NCBI RefSeq assembly: GCF_012849215.1
Contig: NZ_CP051682.1
Coordinates: 1,984,001-2,048,000 of the forward strand
From: Mucilaginibacter robiniae
GTDB lineage: Bacteria; Bacteroidota; Bacteroidia; Sphingobacteriales; Sphingobacteriaceae
DNA length: 64,000 bases
Direction: 5' to 3'
Below are positions 7,744 to 15,243 of this stretch, piece by piece (within the stretch, counting starts at the first letter, position 1; every line of letters begins with the position of its first letter). The notes under the pieces are model-generated. The model was not told where the DNA came from. It was given only the letters and a program-made list of their open reading frames with translations, and did not search any database. Position numbers and translations under genes: made by a program.

Positions 7744-9156
7744 TTAATCAGGTGATGGTACTGGTGGATGCTTGGCGTCATACTGAACAGCGGCATCAAT
7801 CCCTTCGGTCACGGCCTGCAGGCTCTGCCCGACGCGGGGTGCCAGCGCCGTAATGAGATAGGTGAAGATCACGGTCAGCATGAGCGTACTGTAACTGCAC
7901 TGCTGGTGCTGCATATAGCGCACCGACAGTGCCAGTACCCCCACAACATCCAGCGCTCCGAAAAATTCAGTAAGCAGCACCAGCTTACTGAAGCCGAGCG
8001 CAGTATTTTTCAGGTCAGCCAATACACGTTCGTGATTGGTCTGGTGTACGGATTTCCGGAGTTCAGACAGATCAGCCCGGCGAATGGCTTCGAGCCGGAG
8101 CACATCCCGCACCAGCCGGTCCTCCGCATACCCGCCCAGGTGGCTCAGGCGGGCGCTGGCGTAGACCGCTGCGGTCAGCCGCCGGTAATAAACGCTGCTG
8201 ATCAGCAGCAGGTAAAGGGCATTAAGGAAACCGGCCCCGGGTATCCAGTAACAGATCCCACCCAGTAACAAGAGGATCATCATGCCGTCGGACAGCAGTA
8301 CCGCCATAAAGGCTGATATGGCCTGCTGTATTTTCTGCATATCCAGCAGCTGGTACTTCACAGTCACCCGGTCCGGTGCAGACAGGGGCATTCCCGTTGG
8401 GGCAAACACCGCGGACAGAAAACGGGACATCAGCCGCTGGCTGATCCGCAGGGTAATTTGGGTGAGAATATACTGGCGCAATACGGTGACAAGGCTTTTA
8501 AATACGCTCATCAGCAACAACAGGAACAGCAGGGCACCCAGCACTCGGCCCTGCAGGAGCGACGGATCATTCAGGCCTTGCTGAAGCACCCAGGATAACC
8601 CGGCGCCAAACAAGGCCGTACCCAGGCTGAGCAGCGGGATACTGACCATGAGCCCTGCCGGATAATGACCCAGTTTCAGCAAAGCGGCCCACCTCATGAG
8701 GGTCAGCTTCCGGTGCGGTTGCGGCAGCTTCTCCAAATAAAGCGCGGCATGGCTGCTCCAGAGCCGGCTGAGTTCAGCTTCCGGCAGCTCGTGGACCTGC
8801 CGGGCCGGGTCAGCCATCAGGTAGACCCGGCCGCGCCACGTCTGGCGGCTTCCGTAACAAACCTGATAATGACTTTCGCCGCTCTCCGCAGACAGGTGCA
8901 AAATCACGGGTGCCGTAATCGTCCGCAGGAACGAAACTTCCATTTCCACGCAGCGTGCGTCCAGCCCGGTCTGCCGGGCGAGATCGCGCAGCTGCAGCAG
9001 CGACAGACTGCCCGGCGGACAGGAACCTGCCGGTAAGAGAGCCAACCTGGGGCCAAGTCCCGCATAGTTCAGGATCATGGACAGGCAGGCAATGCCACAA
9101 TCGTCCTCGCCGGACTGGCGCACAAAAAACTGCTTGATAAAAGATAGATATTGCAT
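7744..9156 (-). CDS. C39 peptidase-membrane domain protein without ATPase domain
   Basis: About 470 residues starting MQYLSFIKQFF at 9156; an alternative start at 9210 overlaps the upstream gene by eight bases. The N-terminal C39 cysteine peptidase domain is intact by eye: SGEDDCGIACLSMIL carries the catalytic Cys, SHYQVCYG the His, and ADPAR the Asp. An ABC-exporter membrane domain with several hydrophobic helices follows. The protein ends right after the last membrane segments; there is no Walker A, signature or Walker B, and no separate ATPase gene is seen nearby. C39 exporters cleave double-glycine leaders and export the peptide. A matching leader peptide gene lies at 10612-10779. Confidence 0.85.
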   Translation of the reverse strand: MQYLSFIKQFFVRQSGEDDCGIACLSMILNYAGLGPRLALLPAGSCPPGSLSLLQLRDLARQTGLDARCVEMEVSFLRTITAPVILHLSAESGESHYQVCYGSRQTWRGRVYLMADPARQVHELPEAELSRLWSSHAALYLEKLPQPHRKLTLMRWAALLKLGHYPAGLMVSIPLLSLGTALFGAGLSWVLQQGLNDPSLLQGRVLGALLFLLLLMSVFKSLVTVLRQYILTQITLRISQRLMSRFLSAVFAPTGMPLSAPDRVTVKYQLLDMQKIQQAISAFMAVLLSDGMMILLLLGGICYWIPGAGFLNALYLLLISSVYYRRLTAAVYASARLSHLGGYAEDRLVRDVLRLEAIRRADLSELRKSVHQTNHERVLADLKNTALGFSKLVLLTEFFGALDVVGVLALSVRYMQHQQCSYSTLMLTVIFTYLITALAPRVGQSLQAVTEGIDAAVQYDAKHPPVPSPD

Positions 9157-9202
9157 AGGATAGAATGTTGGACAGAAACGGAGGATAAGCGCGCTGAGGA
9201 AT

Positions 9203-9844
9203 TCAGGCATGTTCCGGGAAAAACAGGATGGTGCAGAAGCTCACGGCAACGATCCAGATGAGCAGGGCCGGTACATAGCTGCAGGCAATCAACCGGAGGG
9301 ACCGGCGGTACGTCAATCTGCTGAGCCGGCGAACACCCCAGGCCAGGGCCAGGCAGTACAGGATTTCCCAGAGATTCAGGGTCTGCAGCGGATACGCCCA
9401 GTCGGCAGGGACATCGGGGCAGACAGACAGCAGGGAAAGCACATACAGATGATGCCAGTCCGTCAGCAGTCCGTGCGGGTAACGGATGGGAAACCACCAC
9501 AGCTTGATCAGGGCCGGTAACAAAAAAATATATTCTGCACGTATAATCATCAACAGAACTTGTGTATATTGAACACAATGGTCCGCCAGGTAGAGGGCGG
9601 TATACAGCACCAGCGCAATAAGAGCGGTTTTCAGCGTCAGAAAGGTGATGCTGAGCAGATAAATGCGGTACTGCAGGTGCGCATAGACCTCAGCCTCGCG
9701 GCCGGGTGTACCCGACAGCGGCTGACCGCTGGCCGCATAGAACTGCGGGGTCAGGATATGCCGGTTGGTGACAAAGATCAGCACGGAGGAAAGGACCACC
9801 AGGAAGGACCAGCTCAGTAAAAGGGGTAGTTGGACTGTTTTCAT
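9203..9844 (-). CDS. Unknown multi-pass membrane protein of the peptide cluster
   Basis: A 213-residue protein with about five hydrophobic segments (around residues 5-25, 58-85, 95-112, 160-172 and 190-210). I do not recognise a family. It overlaps or nearly touches the C39 protein gene downstream, so the two are probably one operon and one function, perhaps a partner subunit of the exporter or an immunity protein. One copy of the TAATTTACAAGCCTG box lies 54 bases upstream of its start. Confidence 0.65.
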   Translation of the reverse strand: MKTVQLPLLLSWSFLVVLSSVLIFVTNRHILTPQFYAASGQPLSGTPGREAEVYAHLQYRIYLLSITFLTLKTALIALVLYTALYLADHCVQYTQVLLMIIRAEYIFLLPALIKLWWFPIRYPHGLLTDWHHLYVLSLLSVCPDVPADWAYPLQTLNLWEILYCLALAWGVRRLSRLTYRRSLRLIACSYVPALLIWIVAVSFCTILFFPEHA

Positions 9845-9897
9845 ACCTCAATTTTTTAGGTAAAAATCCAGCCTTAAAGGGCCATTAACAATTACGC

Positions 9898-9912
9898 AGG
9901 CTTGTAAATTAA
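9898..9912 (-). promoter_or_regulatory. TAATTTACAAGCCTG box, copy 1
   Basis: On the minus strand this reads TAATTTACAAGCCTG and faces the membrane protein gene at 9844. An identical 15-mer in the opposite orientation lies at 11257-11271, and a related copy at 10860-10874. Confidence 0.5.
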
Positions 9913-9948
9913 AAGTGTAAGTTATAAACAGGATTAGTTCATTTGTGT

Positions 9949-10581
9949 ATGCATCTCGCCTTGTCTCATCTCCCGTCACTGTCTCATGTACGTTTTCCCG
10001 TGAGTTTTCTACTCATGACCCTGATTGCCCTGACCAGCACCCTGGTGTTTTTTAAACCGGACTGGTTGCTGCAGCTGACGCTGCATCCCTACAGTATCCG
10101 GAAGGGCGGTGAATATTACCGGATACTCACAGGTGACCTGGTGCATAATGACTGGCTGCACCTGCTCTTCAACGAGTTTATGCTGCTGATGTTCGGTGCC
10201 AGCCTGGAGCGGTACCTGAACAGCCGTTCGGCACAGGGCAGCTGGCTGTTCCTGTGTATCTATCTGGCGAGCTGCTTCTGCGGTGCCGTCGGCACGCTGC
10301 TGCGGCATGGAAAGGATTTCGGGTTTATGAGTGCGGGCGCATCGGGCAGTATCATGGGCTGTATGTTCAGCTATATCCTGCTGCAGCCGCATGTGGTGGC
10401 GTATTACCTGCCCGTCTGGGGGCCGGTTCAGAATATCTACGGCGGGCTGCTGTATATTCTGGTGATGATCGTTTACCAGCAGAAAAGGACGAATACGATG
10501 ATCAATCAGGAGGTGCACTTTTACGGCGCGCTCGGCGGGATGATTACCACGCTGGTGATCATGGCCGGCGGACTGAAATAA
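9949..10581 (+). CDS. Rhomboid-family intramembrane serine protease
   Basis: About 210 residues starting MHLALSHL at 9949. Several hydrophobic helices are visible. The nucleophile motif is GASGSIMG (Ser in GxSG, about residue 125), and the catalytic His lies in HFYGALGG (HxxGxxxG) near the C-terminus. The loop-1-like region HNDWLHLLFNEFMLL contains the conserved H/N pattern. Rhomboids cut transmembrane substrates. It is transcribed divergently from the C39/membrane-protein pair, and its 3' end lies 31 bases from the convergent leader-peptide gene, so it may belong to the peptide system. That link is inferred. Confidence 0.87.
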   Translation: MHLALSHLPSLSHVRFPVSFLLMTLIALTSTLVFFKPDWLLQLTLHPYSIRKGGEYYRILTGDLVHNDWLHLLFNEFMLLMFGASLERYLNSRSAQGSWLFLCIYLASCFCGAVGTLLRHGKDFGFMSAGASGSIMGCMFSYILLQPHVVAYYLPVWGPVQNIYGGLLYILVMIVYQQKRTNTMINQEVHFYGALGGMITTLVIMAGGLK

Positions 10582-10611
10582 CCGGAGGCGGACCTCCGGT
10601 TAACGGGTGGC

Positions 10612-10779
10612 TTACCACAGGCCCAGGCAGGAAGGCCCGGTGGCAGCGGCTACCGCCCCCACGACCGCACCGGCTCCGCCGAACAGGCCACCGAAAGAAG
10701 CCGAAAAGGCAATGTTGTAGGCGCAGTTACCGTCGCCGCCCTTCAATTCCTGTGCTTTTTCATCTGAAAGTGTTTTCAT
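10612..10779 (-). CDS. Double-glycine-leader bacteriocin-like peptide (55 aa)
   Basis: A small gene read directly from the minus strand. The leader is MKTLSDEKAQELKGG, a typical double-glycine leader with the cleavage site after GG at residue 15. The 40-residue core starts DGNCAYN, is rich in Gly/Ala with GxxxG-like spacings (SFGGLFGGAGAVVG), and ends GPSCLGLW. It has exactly two cysteines (core positions 4 and 36), enough for one disulfide. A strong AAGGAGGA sequence lies about 20 bases upstream of the start. The C39 peptidase domain encoded at 7744-9156 is the obvious processing enzyme. It looks like a class II bacteriocin or signalling peptide; the activity is not shown. Confidence 0.8.
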   Translation of the reverse strand: MKTLSDEKAQELKGGDGNCAYNIAFSASFGGLFGGAGAVVGAVAAATGPSCLGLW

Positions 10780-10859
10780 GTTCGTATGATTTTAAAGTTT
10801 CTCCTCCTTAATGAGGATTGCTTCAAAATTGACCCAAACGAAATTGTCAGGGTAAAACC

Positions 10860-10874
10860 CTATCTTGTAATTTA
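10860..10874 (-). promoter_or_regulatory. TAAATTACAAG box upstream of the leader peptide, copy 2
   Basis: On the minus strand this reads TAAATTACAAGATAG, matching the other two boxes at TAAnTTACAAG. It lies about 80 bases upstream of the leader-peptide start. The adjacent sequence AGGGTTTTACCCT is a short hairpin or operator half-site pair. Confidence 0.4.
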
Positions 10875-10910
10875 TTACCTTTACTTATAGCGCAAATCAA
10901 AGATTATCAT

Positions 10911-11255
10911 ATGAATACCACCGGCAACAGAATCAGAATACAGCGGCTGATGAAGAATTACAGCCAGGAATATATGGCCTTCGAACTGGGGATTTCCCAG
11001 GCCGCTTACTCCAAGATCGAACGCGACGAGACCGAGCTCAGCATCCGCCGGATTTATGCCATCGCCGAAATCCTGGAAATTTCGCCTTTTGTACTGCTGC
11101 CAAGGCCGAAGTACGGTACCGGGATCAACCATCACGCACTCCTGCAGTTCGGGTACAGGTTCCGGCAGTGGTGGCACCGGGTGTTCAGCAGCACACCTGC
11201 GGCATCTGCCGATCCGGAAAGCGCTCACAGTGACACATCAAACGCCGCAGCTTAG
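10911..11255 (+). CDS. XRE-family transcriptional regulator
   Basis: A 114-residue protein with a Cro/C1-type helix-turn-helix in residues 8-63 (SQEYMAFELGISQAAYSKIE; then ELSIRRIYAIAEILEISP). The rest is a short Arg/Trp-containing tail ending in a Ser/Ala-rich stretch. It is divergent from the leader-peptide gene, with a 131-base shared promoter region, so it is the best candidate for controlling that peptide, possibly through the TAAWTTACAAG boxes. That assignment is inferred. Confidence 0.82.
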   Translation: MNTTGNRIRIQRLMKNYSQEYMAFELGISQAAYSKIERDETELSIRRIYAIAEILEISPFVLLPRPKYGTGINHHALLQFGYRFRQWWHRVFSSTPAASADPESAHSDTSNAAA

Positions 11256-11256
11256 T

Positions 11257-11271
11257 AATTTACAAGCCTGA
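11257..11271 (+). promoter_or_regulatory. TAATTTACAAGCCTG box, copy 3
   Basis: Identical over 15 bases, inverted, to the box at 9898-9912. It lies 70 bases upstream of the small helix-turn-helix gene at 11341. Confidence 0.5.
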
Positions 11272-11340
11272 GTTATACCGGAACCGGCGCCTAACTGCCA
11301 ATTTCAGGTGCAGTAAACCTGCATACCAATCGGACAAGTT

Positions 11341-11547
11341 ATGGATTATCGGTCTTATGAAAAAAGGCTGGGCTATATTCTGGAGCTCATCCAGAAGGGC
11401 CGCTTCCGCTCAGTGGAGGCGGCCGCCCGGCGTTTCGGCTGCAGCGGCCGGACGATCAAACGCATGCTGAACCACCTGCGCGACCAGGGTCATGACGTAC
11501 AGTATGACCGCCAGCAGAAAAAATATTTCATCAAAAAAGACGAGTGA
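11341..11547 (+). CDS. Small helix-turn-helix protein
   Basis: A 68-residue protein made up almost wholly of a winged helix-turn-helix of the DeoR/HTH_11 kind (LGYILELIQKGRFRSVEAAA; then RRFGCSGRTIKRMLNHLRDQ), with a short wing KKYFIKKDE at the end. It probably regulates the genes that follow (MauE-like and DUF6520). No ligand or catalytic domain is present. Confidence 0.72.
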   Translation: MDYRSYEKRLGYILELIQKGRFRSVEAAARRFGCSGRTIKRMLNHLRDQGHDVQYDRQQKKYFIKKDE

Positions 11548-11583
11548 CATTTTCTGTCCGGAGGGCCGACCGACCTTTGGGTC

Positions 11584-12105
11584 ATGGCAACGGACAGAAC
11601 CTTTTCGGGTCATATATTTCTGCAGCTCAGCAGTAGCCTGCTGATCATGCTGTGGGTCTATGCGGCGCTCAGCAAGCTGCTGGACTTTACCCATTTTCAG
11701 CAGCAGTTGCACAAGCAGGTACTGCCGGCAGCCTGGCTGCCGTGGGTGGCCTGGCTGCTCCCTTTGGGCGAACTGCTGATGGCCGGCCTGCTGGGATTCG
11801 CCCGTACCCGGGTACCGGGACTGTATGCTTCCCTGGCGGCGCTGATCGTCTTTACCGTCTATATCGGGCTGGCGCTCGGCCATGTGTTCCGGCGGGTACC
11901 CTGTTCCTGCGGGGGCATCCTGGAGCATATGAGCTGGCCGGTACACCTCATCTTCAACCTGTTCTTCCTGGCCCTGACCGCATGCAGTATCATCCTAAAA
12001 AGGGAGGTTCCGCGGTGTATCACTGACTACCCACCGACCTGCTGCGCAACCAAAGGCAACACCAAACGCATCCGGGGGCAGCCGAAAACCCGTGATCCAG
12101 AGTAG
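11584..12105 (+). CDS. MauE/DoxX-like redox-associated membrane protein
   Basis: A 173-residue membrane protein with four hydrophobic helices (about residues 12-32, 48-68, 80-100 and 112-132). The motif PCSCGGILEHMSWPVHLIFN places a CxC pair at the end of the third helix, as in MauE-like proteins that handle disulfides or electrons in the envelope. In Bacteroidota such genes often stand next to DUF6520 and TlpA/SusCD genes, as here. It may supply or shuffle disulfide bonds of secreted peptides. The last 35 residues are polar with extra cysteines. Confidence 0.8.
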   Translation: MATDRTFSGHIFLQLSSSLLIMLWVYAALSKLLDFTHFQQQLHKQVLPAAWLPWVAWLLPLGELLMAGLLGFARTRVPGLYASLAALIVFTVYIGLALGHVFRRVPCSCGGILEHMSWPVHLIFNLFFLALTACSIILKREVPRCITDYPPTCCATKGNTKRIRGQPKTRDPE

Positions 12106-12166
12106 GCATTCGTTTTAACACAAAGTTTTTCGAAGGTTTTTTGATGTATAAAAGCCGGTTCATCTC

Positions 12167-12463
12167 ATGAAAAAAATCAAGTTGAATTTCGCATTGGCCG
12201 CCATGCTGGCCGGTGCGACCGCTGCTTTCGCGTTTACGCCTGCGCGTCACGCCAACACCAACTGGTATTTCAACGGCAGTGCCGGGCAGGAACAGAGCGC
12301 CAGCGCCTGGTCGACCACGACCGTGCCCGATGACTGTGCGCCTTCCGGCACACTGCCCTGTGAAATTTCGGTCAATGCGAGCAACCAGACCCAGCTGCAG
12401 AGCTTCCTGAGCTCGCATACGGTAGCGCAGATTGACGCCATGTCTGCCGAAAAACGTCCGTAA
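12167..12463 (+). CDS. DUF6520-family secreted small protein
   Basis: A 98-residue protein with a clear signal peptide (MKKIKLNFALAAMLAGATAA, cleavage near AFA). The mature part has two cysteines (PDDCAPSG and LPCEIS), a WYFNGS motif and a C-terminal helix. The pattern fits the DUF6520 peptides that accompany MauE-like and SusC/D genes in Bacteroidota; their function is not established. A strong terminator follows ten bases after the stop. Confidence 0.72.
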   Translation: MKKIKLNFALAAMLAGATAAFAFTPARHANTNWYFNGSAGQEQSASAWSTTTVPDDCAPSGTLPCEISVNASNQTQLQSFLSSHTVAQIDAMSAEKRP

Positions 12464-12472
12464 GCTCCCAGG

Positions 12473-12507
12473 AAGCCGCTCCGCCAGATGGCCGGGCGGC
12501 TTTTTTT
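12473..12507 (+). terminator. Rho-independent terminator after the DUF6520 gene
   Basis: A 13-base stem with one mismatch (AAGCCGCTCCGCC with GGCCGGGCGGCTT) around the loop AGAT, ending in seven T residues. Confidence 0.88.
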
Positions 12508-12549
12508 ATCATATGTACCTGTCTTTAGCGAAACTGAAAGAAAAAAGTT

Positions 12550-12580
12550 TTGAAATGTACGTAAGATATACGTACATTTG
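12550..12580 (+). promoter_or_regulatory. Promoter and palindromic operator of the tacAT leader
   Basis: TTG (12550-12552) and TACATTTG (12573-12580) match the Bacteroidota -33/-7 pattern with 20 bases between. A perfect inverted repeat ATGTACGTA/TACGTACAT (12555-12577) fills the spacer and overlaps the -7 element, so a bound repressor, probably the TacA antitoxin, would block transcription. Confidence 0.7.
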
Positions 12581-12950
12581 CAATGCTAATACGGGCGCGG
12601 CAAAGGGCTCTCAGATGGGCCGCTATCGTGCACTCAGATCAACAAAGTTTTAAAAAGCCGAAAATCCTGTAAAGGTTTCAGTTAAAAAAAGGTTAACCAG
12701 TCAAAAACATTATCAATCCAGTCTATTCAACAATTCAGGCGCATCATCAAATCAAAGATCATCATTCACGTACCATCACCATTGCATCACGTACATATCC
12801 AGGATCATCAACACGAACAGGCGCAAATTATTAATCAAAGAAATTCATCAAAAAGCAACAACATTAATTTATAACCGCTGTAAAAAATCAATTACCCATA
12901 ACATTATTCATAGCTATCATATATATCAAGAAAGACCATAACGATATCCC
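12581..12950 (+). other. Long G-poor untranslated leader of tacAT
   Basis: About 370 bases with no credible gene between the promoter and the antitoxin start. From about 12661 on, G is only about 10% of bases, and the motif ATCATCA and variants recur. CACGTAC, a half-site of the upstream operator, recurs near 12768 and 12789. The stretch is unlikely to fold strongly. Confidence 0.5.
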
Positions 12951-13274
12951 ATGTCAACACCAGTTAACGATAGAATCGATGTTCGTATTAGCACAGAACA
13001 AAAAAAGCTGGTTAAGTATGCGTCAGAGTTACGGGGGTTCAGAAGCCTGTCAGAGTTCGTTGTCTACTGCATCAATGCAGAAGCAACCCGCATCATCAAC
13101 GACAATAACAAGCTGCTGAACAGCCTGGAGGACAAAAGGATTTTTGTCAATGCCCTGTTGAACCCGCCGGCTCCGAATGACAAACTTAAAAAGGCGTTAC
13201 GGACCTTTAAAAAGTTGAACAAAGGAAATGGAACTTACGATTTCGATACTCGACAAGACACATCAGAGGAATAA
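12951..13274 (+). CDS. tacA: TacA-like DUF1778 ribbon-helix-helix antitoxin
   Basis: A 107-residue protein. The N-terminal 60 residues (DRIDVRISTEQKKLVKYASE; then SLSEFVVYCINAEA) match the DUF1778 ribbon-helix-helix fold that binds DNA as a dimer. The C-terminal tail would wrap the toxin. Its 3' end overlaps the acetyltransferase gene by 47 bases, the usual layout for TacAT/AtaRT pairs. A palindromic operator lies about 370 bases upstream. Confidence 0.87.
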   Translation: MSTPVNDRIDVRISTEQKKLVKYASELRGFRSLSEFVVYCINAEATRIINDNNKLLNSLEDKRIFVNALLNPPAPNDKLKKALRTFKKLNKGNGTYDFDTRQDTSEE

Positions 13275-13746
13275 TTTTGAATGCGGCCGGCCGGCGCTGG
13301 ACCATTATATAAAGAAGCAGGCCAGCCAGGACACCAAACGGGATCTTGCCGTTTGTTATGTACTGTGCCGGAAGGACGAACCGGAAGTCATTGGCTATTA
13401 CACCTTATCCAGTCATGCAGTTGCCAGAAGTGAGTTTCCGGAGGAACTGGCCAGAAAGCTGCCCTACCTGGAAATCCCGACGGTACTGCTGGGCAGACTG
13501 GCGCTCAGCAGCAGCTACCAGGGTAAGGGTCTCGGTGAGTTTCTGCTCACTGAAGCCCTGAACCGCTGTGCGAAGCTAGGTAACGAGATGGGGATTCTGG
13601 CCGTAACTGTCGATCCGATCGATGAGGATGCGCGGCGTTTCTACGCGGCTTTCGGCTTTATCGCCTTGCCGGGGAGCGGCCGGATGTTCATGACCATCAA
13701 GACCATTGAGGAGGAACTGCCGGGCGGGGATCAGGAAAAACCATAA
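13228..13746 (+). CDS. tacT: GNAT acetyltransferase toxin, TacT-like
   Basis: A 172-residue GNAT-fold acetyltransferase. The acetyl-CoA loop is visible in LLGRLALSSSYQGKGLGEFL (QGKGLG, about residues 100-105), and the C-terminal motif DARRFYAAFGF contains the conserved Tyr. The N-terminus FECGRPALDHYIKKQASQD is typical for toxins of this group. Known relatives acetylate aminoacyl-tRNA and stop translation. Partnered with the upstream DUF1778 protein. It may stabilise the mobile element. Confidence 0.9.
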   Translation: MELTISILDKTHQRNNFECGRPALDHYIKKQASQDTKRDLAVCYVLCRKDEPEVIGYYTLSSHAVARSEFPEELARKLPYLEIPTVLLGRLALSSSYQGKGLGEFLLTEALNRCAKLGNEMGILAVTVDPIDEDARRFYAAFGFIALPGSGRMFMTIKTIEEELPGGDQEKP

Positions 13747-13805
13747 AGGCGGAGACTCAGTCTGCTGTCTTCGGATGATTATACCTACCCCGGACTGATG
13801 ATATG

Positions 13806-13843
13806 AACAAACTGCACGGTACCAAGGTACCGTGCAGTTTGTT
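13806..13843. terminator. Perfect bidirectional terminator between tacT and susD
   Basis: Eighteen bases pair perfectly around a two-base loop (right arm GGTACCGTGCAGTTTGTT). The outer arms are A-rich on the left and T-rich on the right, so it can end transcription from both the tacAT side and the susD side. Confidence 0.88.
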
Positions 13844-13844
13844 T

Positions 13845-15224
13845 TCAGGGGTTCTGTGCCATTCCGGACGTGGCAATCACATCTTCCGGAATCGGCAGTA
13901 CCAGACGCTGATCATCCGCAGCGAGGTGGTAGGCCGTGCCGCTTACCGCACGGGACAGGCTGATGCCGGCACCTTCACGGTTCAATCGCTTGATGTCCGT
14001 CCAGCGGATGCCCCGCATCACCAGCTCTTTCCGGCGCTCCTGCAGCACCAGGCTCAACGCTTCAGCAGCCGAACTGGCTGTCAGGGGCATAAAGGTGCCT
14101 TTCTGGTAACGCGTCATCAGCAGGGTTTTCAGATCACTGAGGCTGCTGCTCACCAGTCCGGCCCGTGCCTCACATTCCGCCCGGATCAGGTACATCTCGT
14201 CCGTACACGGGCTACCCACCAGCGAGTAGACGCCCTGGTAGCTGCCCCGGAAGTAGTAGGAGCCATCTGTATTGGCCTTGAAGAACAAGCTTTTCCGCAG
14301 GTCATGGGCGTCATACAGCGCATACAGCGCCGGATCAATCCTGGCAATCTTGTTATAAATGGGCCGCTCCACGGAAAGCGCCGCAAAATACAGCACTTCC
14401 GTATTCAGATTGGTCATGGGATAGGTGGCGGTGGCTTTCAGCGTATTGTAGTCCAGCAGTGAGGAATTGATGCGCAGGCAGGAATCGGCATAGACCCCGG
14501 CCATGGTATAATTGCGCATGTACAGGCAGGTGCGGGCGAGCATCGCATAGGCCGCCTGTTTGCTGCCCCGCATGGCGCTCAGCGGCTGGGTGGAAAGCAG
14601 GGAAGCCGCACCGCTCAGGTCGGCAATGACCTGACGGAAACCATCCGCCACGGAAGCCCAGACGGACTTTTCATTGAAGTCGGAACTCAGCCGTAAAGGT
14701 ACGCCGGGGTCGGACGCCGCTGTGGCCGCGTCGTACGCCGGAGCCCAGATCTGCAGGGCATCCAGAAAGCGGTAACCCCGCTGGAGCAGGGCCTGCCCTT
14801 TAAGGTCATCCCACTGAGAGGCATTTTCTGTAGTTCTACCGACTTTAGGCAGTTGTTCCAAGACGGTATTGCAGTAGTAAACGGCGGAATAGCAGGATTC
14901 CCAGTCATTCCCGGTGTTGCCGTTGTTGAAGACATAGTCTTTCTGCCAGGTATACAGGCGCCGGTCCGCGTTGTAGAACAGGGCATTGTAGTCGGCGTCC
15001 GTCAGGTAGTAGTCCGTACTGCTGACCTCGCCTGCCGAAGGATGCCCGTTGCTGATGGTATTGAAATTGTCCATCAGCGCCTGCAGATCGGCCAGGCTGG
15101 AGGGGACCGACAGTTTCTGATCAGATTTGACATCCAGGTATTTTTTGCAGCCGCAGAGCAGGAACAAAGCCGGGCAGATCAACAGCAAAAGCAGAATGAT
15201 ATGGGTGGGAAAAGAGGATCTCAT
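13845..15224 (-). CDS. RagB/SusD-family outer-membrane lipoprotein
   Basis: About 459 residues starting MRSSFPTHIILLL at 15224; a longer frame to 15368 would overlap the SusC gene. A lipoprotein signal peptide ends at LLCGCKKYLD, with the lipid-carrying Cys near residue 26. SusD-like features include SSTDYYLTDADYN and a C-terminal helix-rich region (YLIRAECEARAGL; ELVMRGIRWTDIKRLNREG). SusD proteins cap the SusC channel and bind substrate. It is somewhat shorter than polysaccharide-utilisation SusD proteins, and no glycoside hydrolase is nearby, so the ligand may be a peptide or metal complex. Confidence 0.9.
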   Translation of the reverse strand: MRSSFPTHIILLLLLICPALFLLCGCKKYLDVKSDQKLSVPSSLADLQALMDNFNTISNGHPSAGEVSSTDYYLTDADYNALFYNADRRLYTWQKDYVFNNGNTGNDWESCYSAVYYCNTVLEQLPKVGRTTENASQWDDLKGQALLQRGYRFLDALQIWAPAYDAATAASDPGVPLRLSSDFNEKSVWASVADGFRQVIADLSGAASLLSTQPLSAMRGSKQAAYAMLARTCLYMRNYTMAGVYADSCLRINSSLLDYNTLKATATYPMTNLNTEVLYFAALSVERPIYNKIARIDPALYALYDAHDLRKSLFFKANTDGSYYFRGSYQGVYSLVGSPCTDEMYLIRAECEARAGLVSSSLSDLKTLLMTRYQKGTFMPLTASSAAEALSLVLQERRKELVMRGIRWTDIKRLNREGAGISLSRAVSGTAYHLAADDQRLVLPIPEDVIATSGMAQNP

Positions 15225-15243
15225 ATTATGGTAATTTTGGGGG

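Noticed and set aside
12720..12830. ATCATCA-rich stretch as a possible CRISPR or tandem array
   Set aside because: Units are not regular in length or spacing and no cas genes are present.
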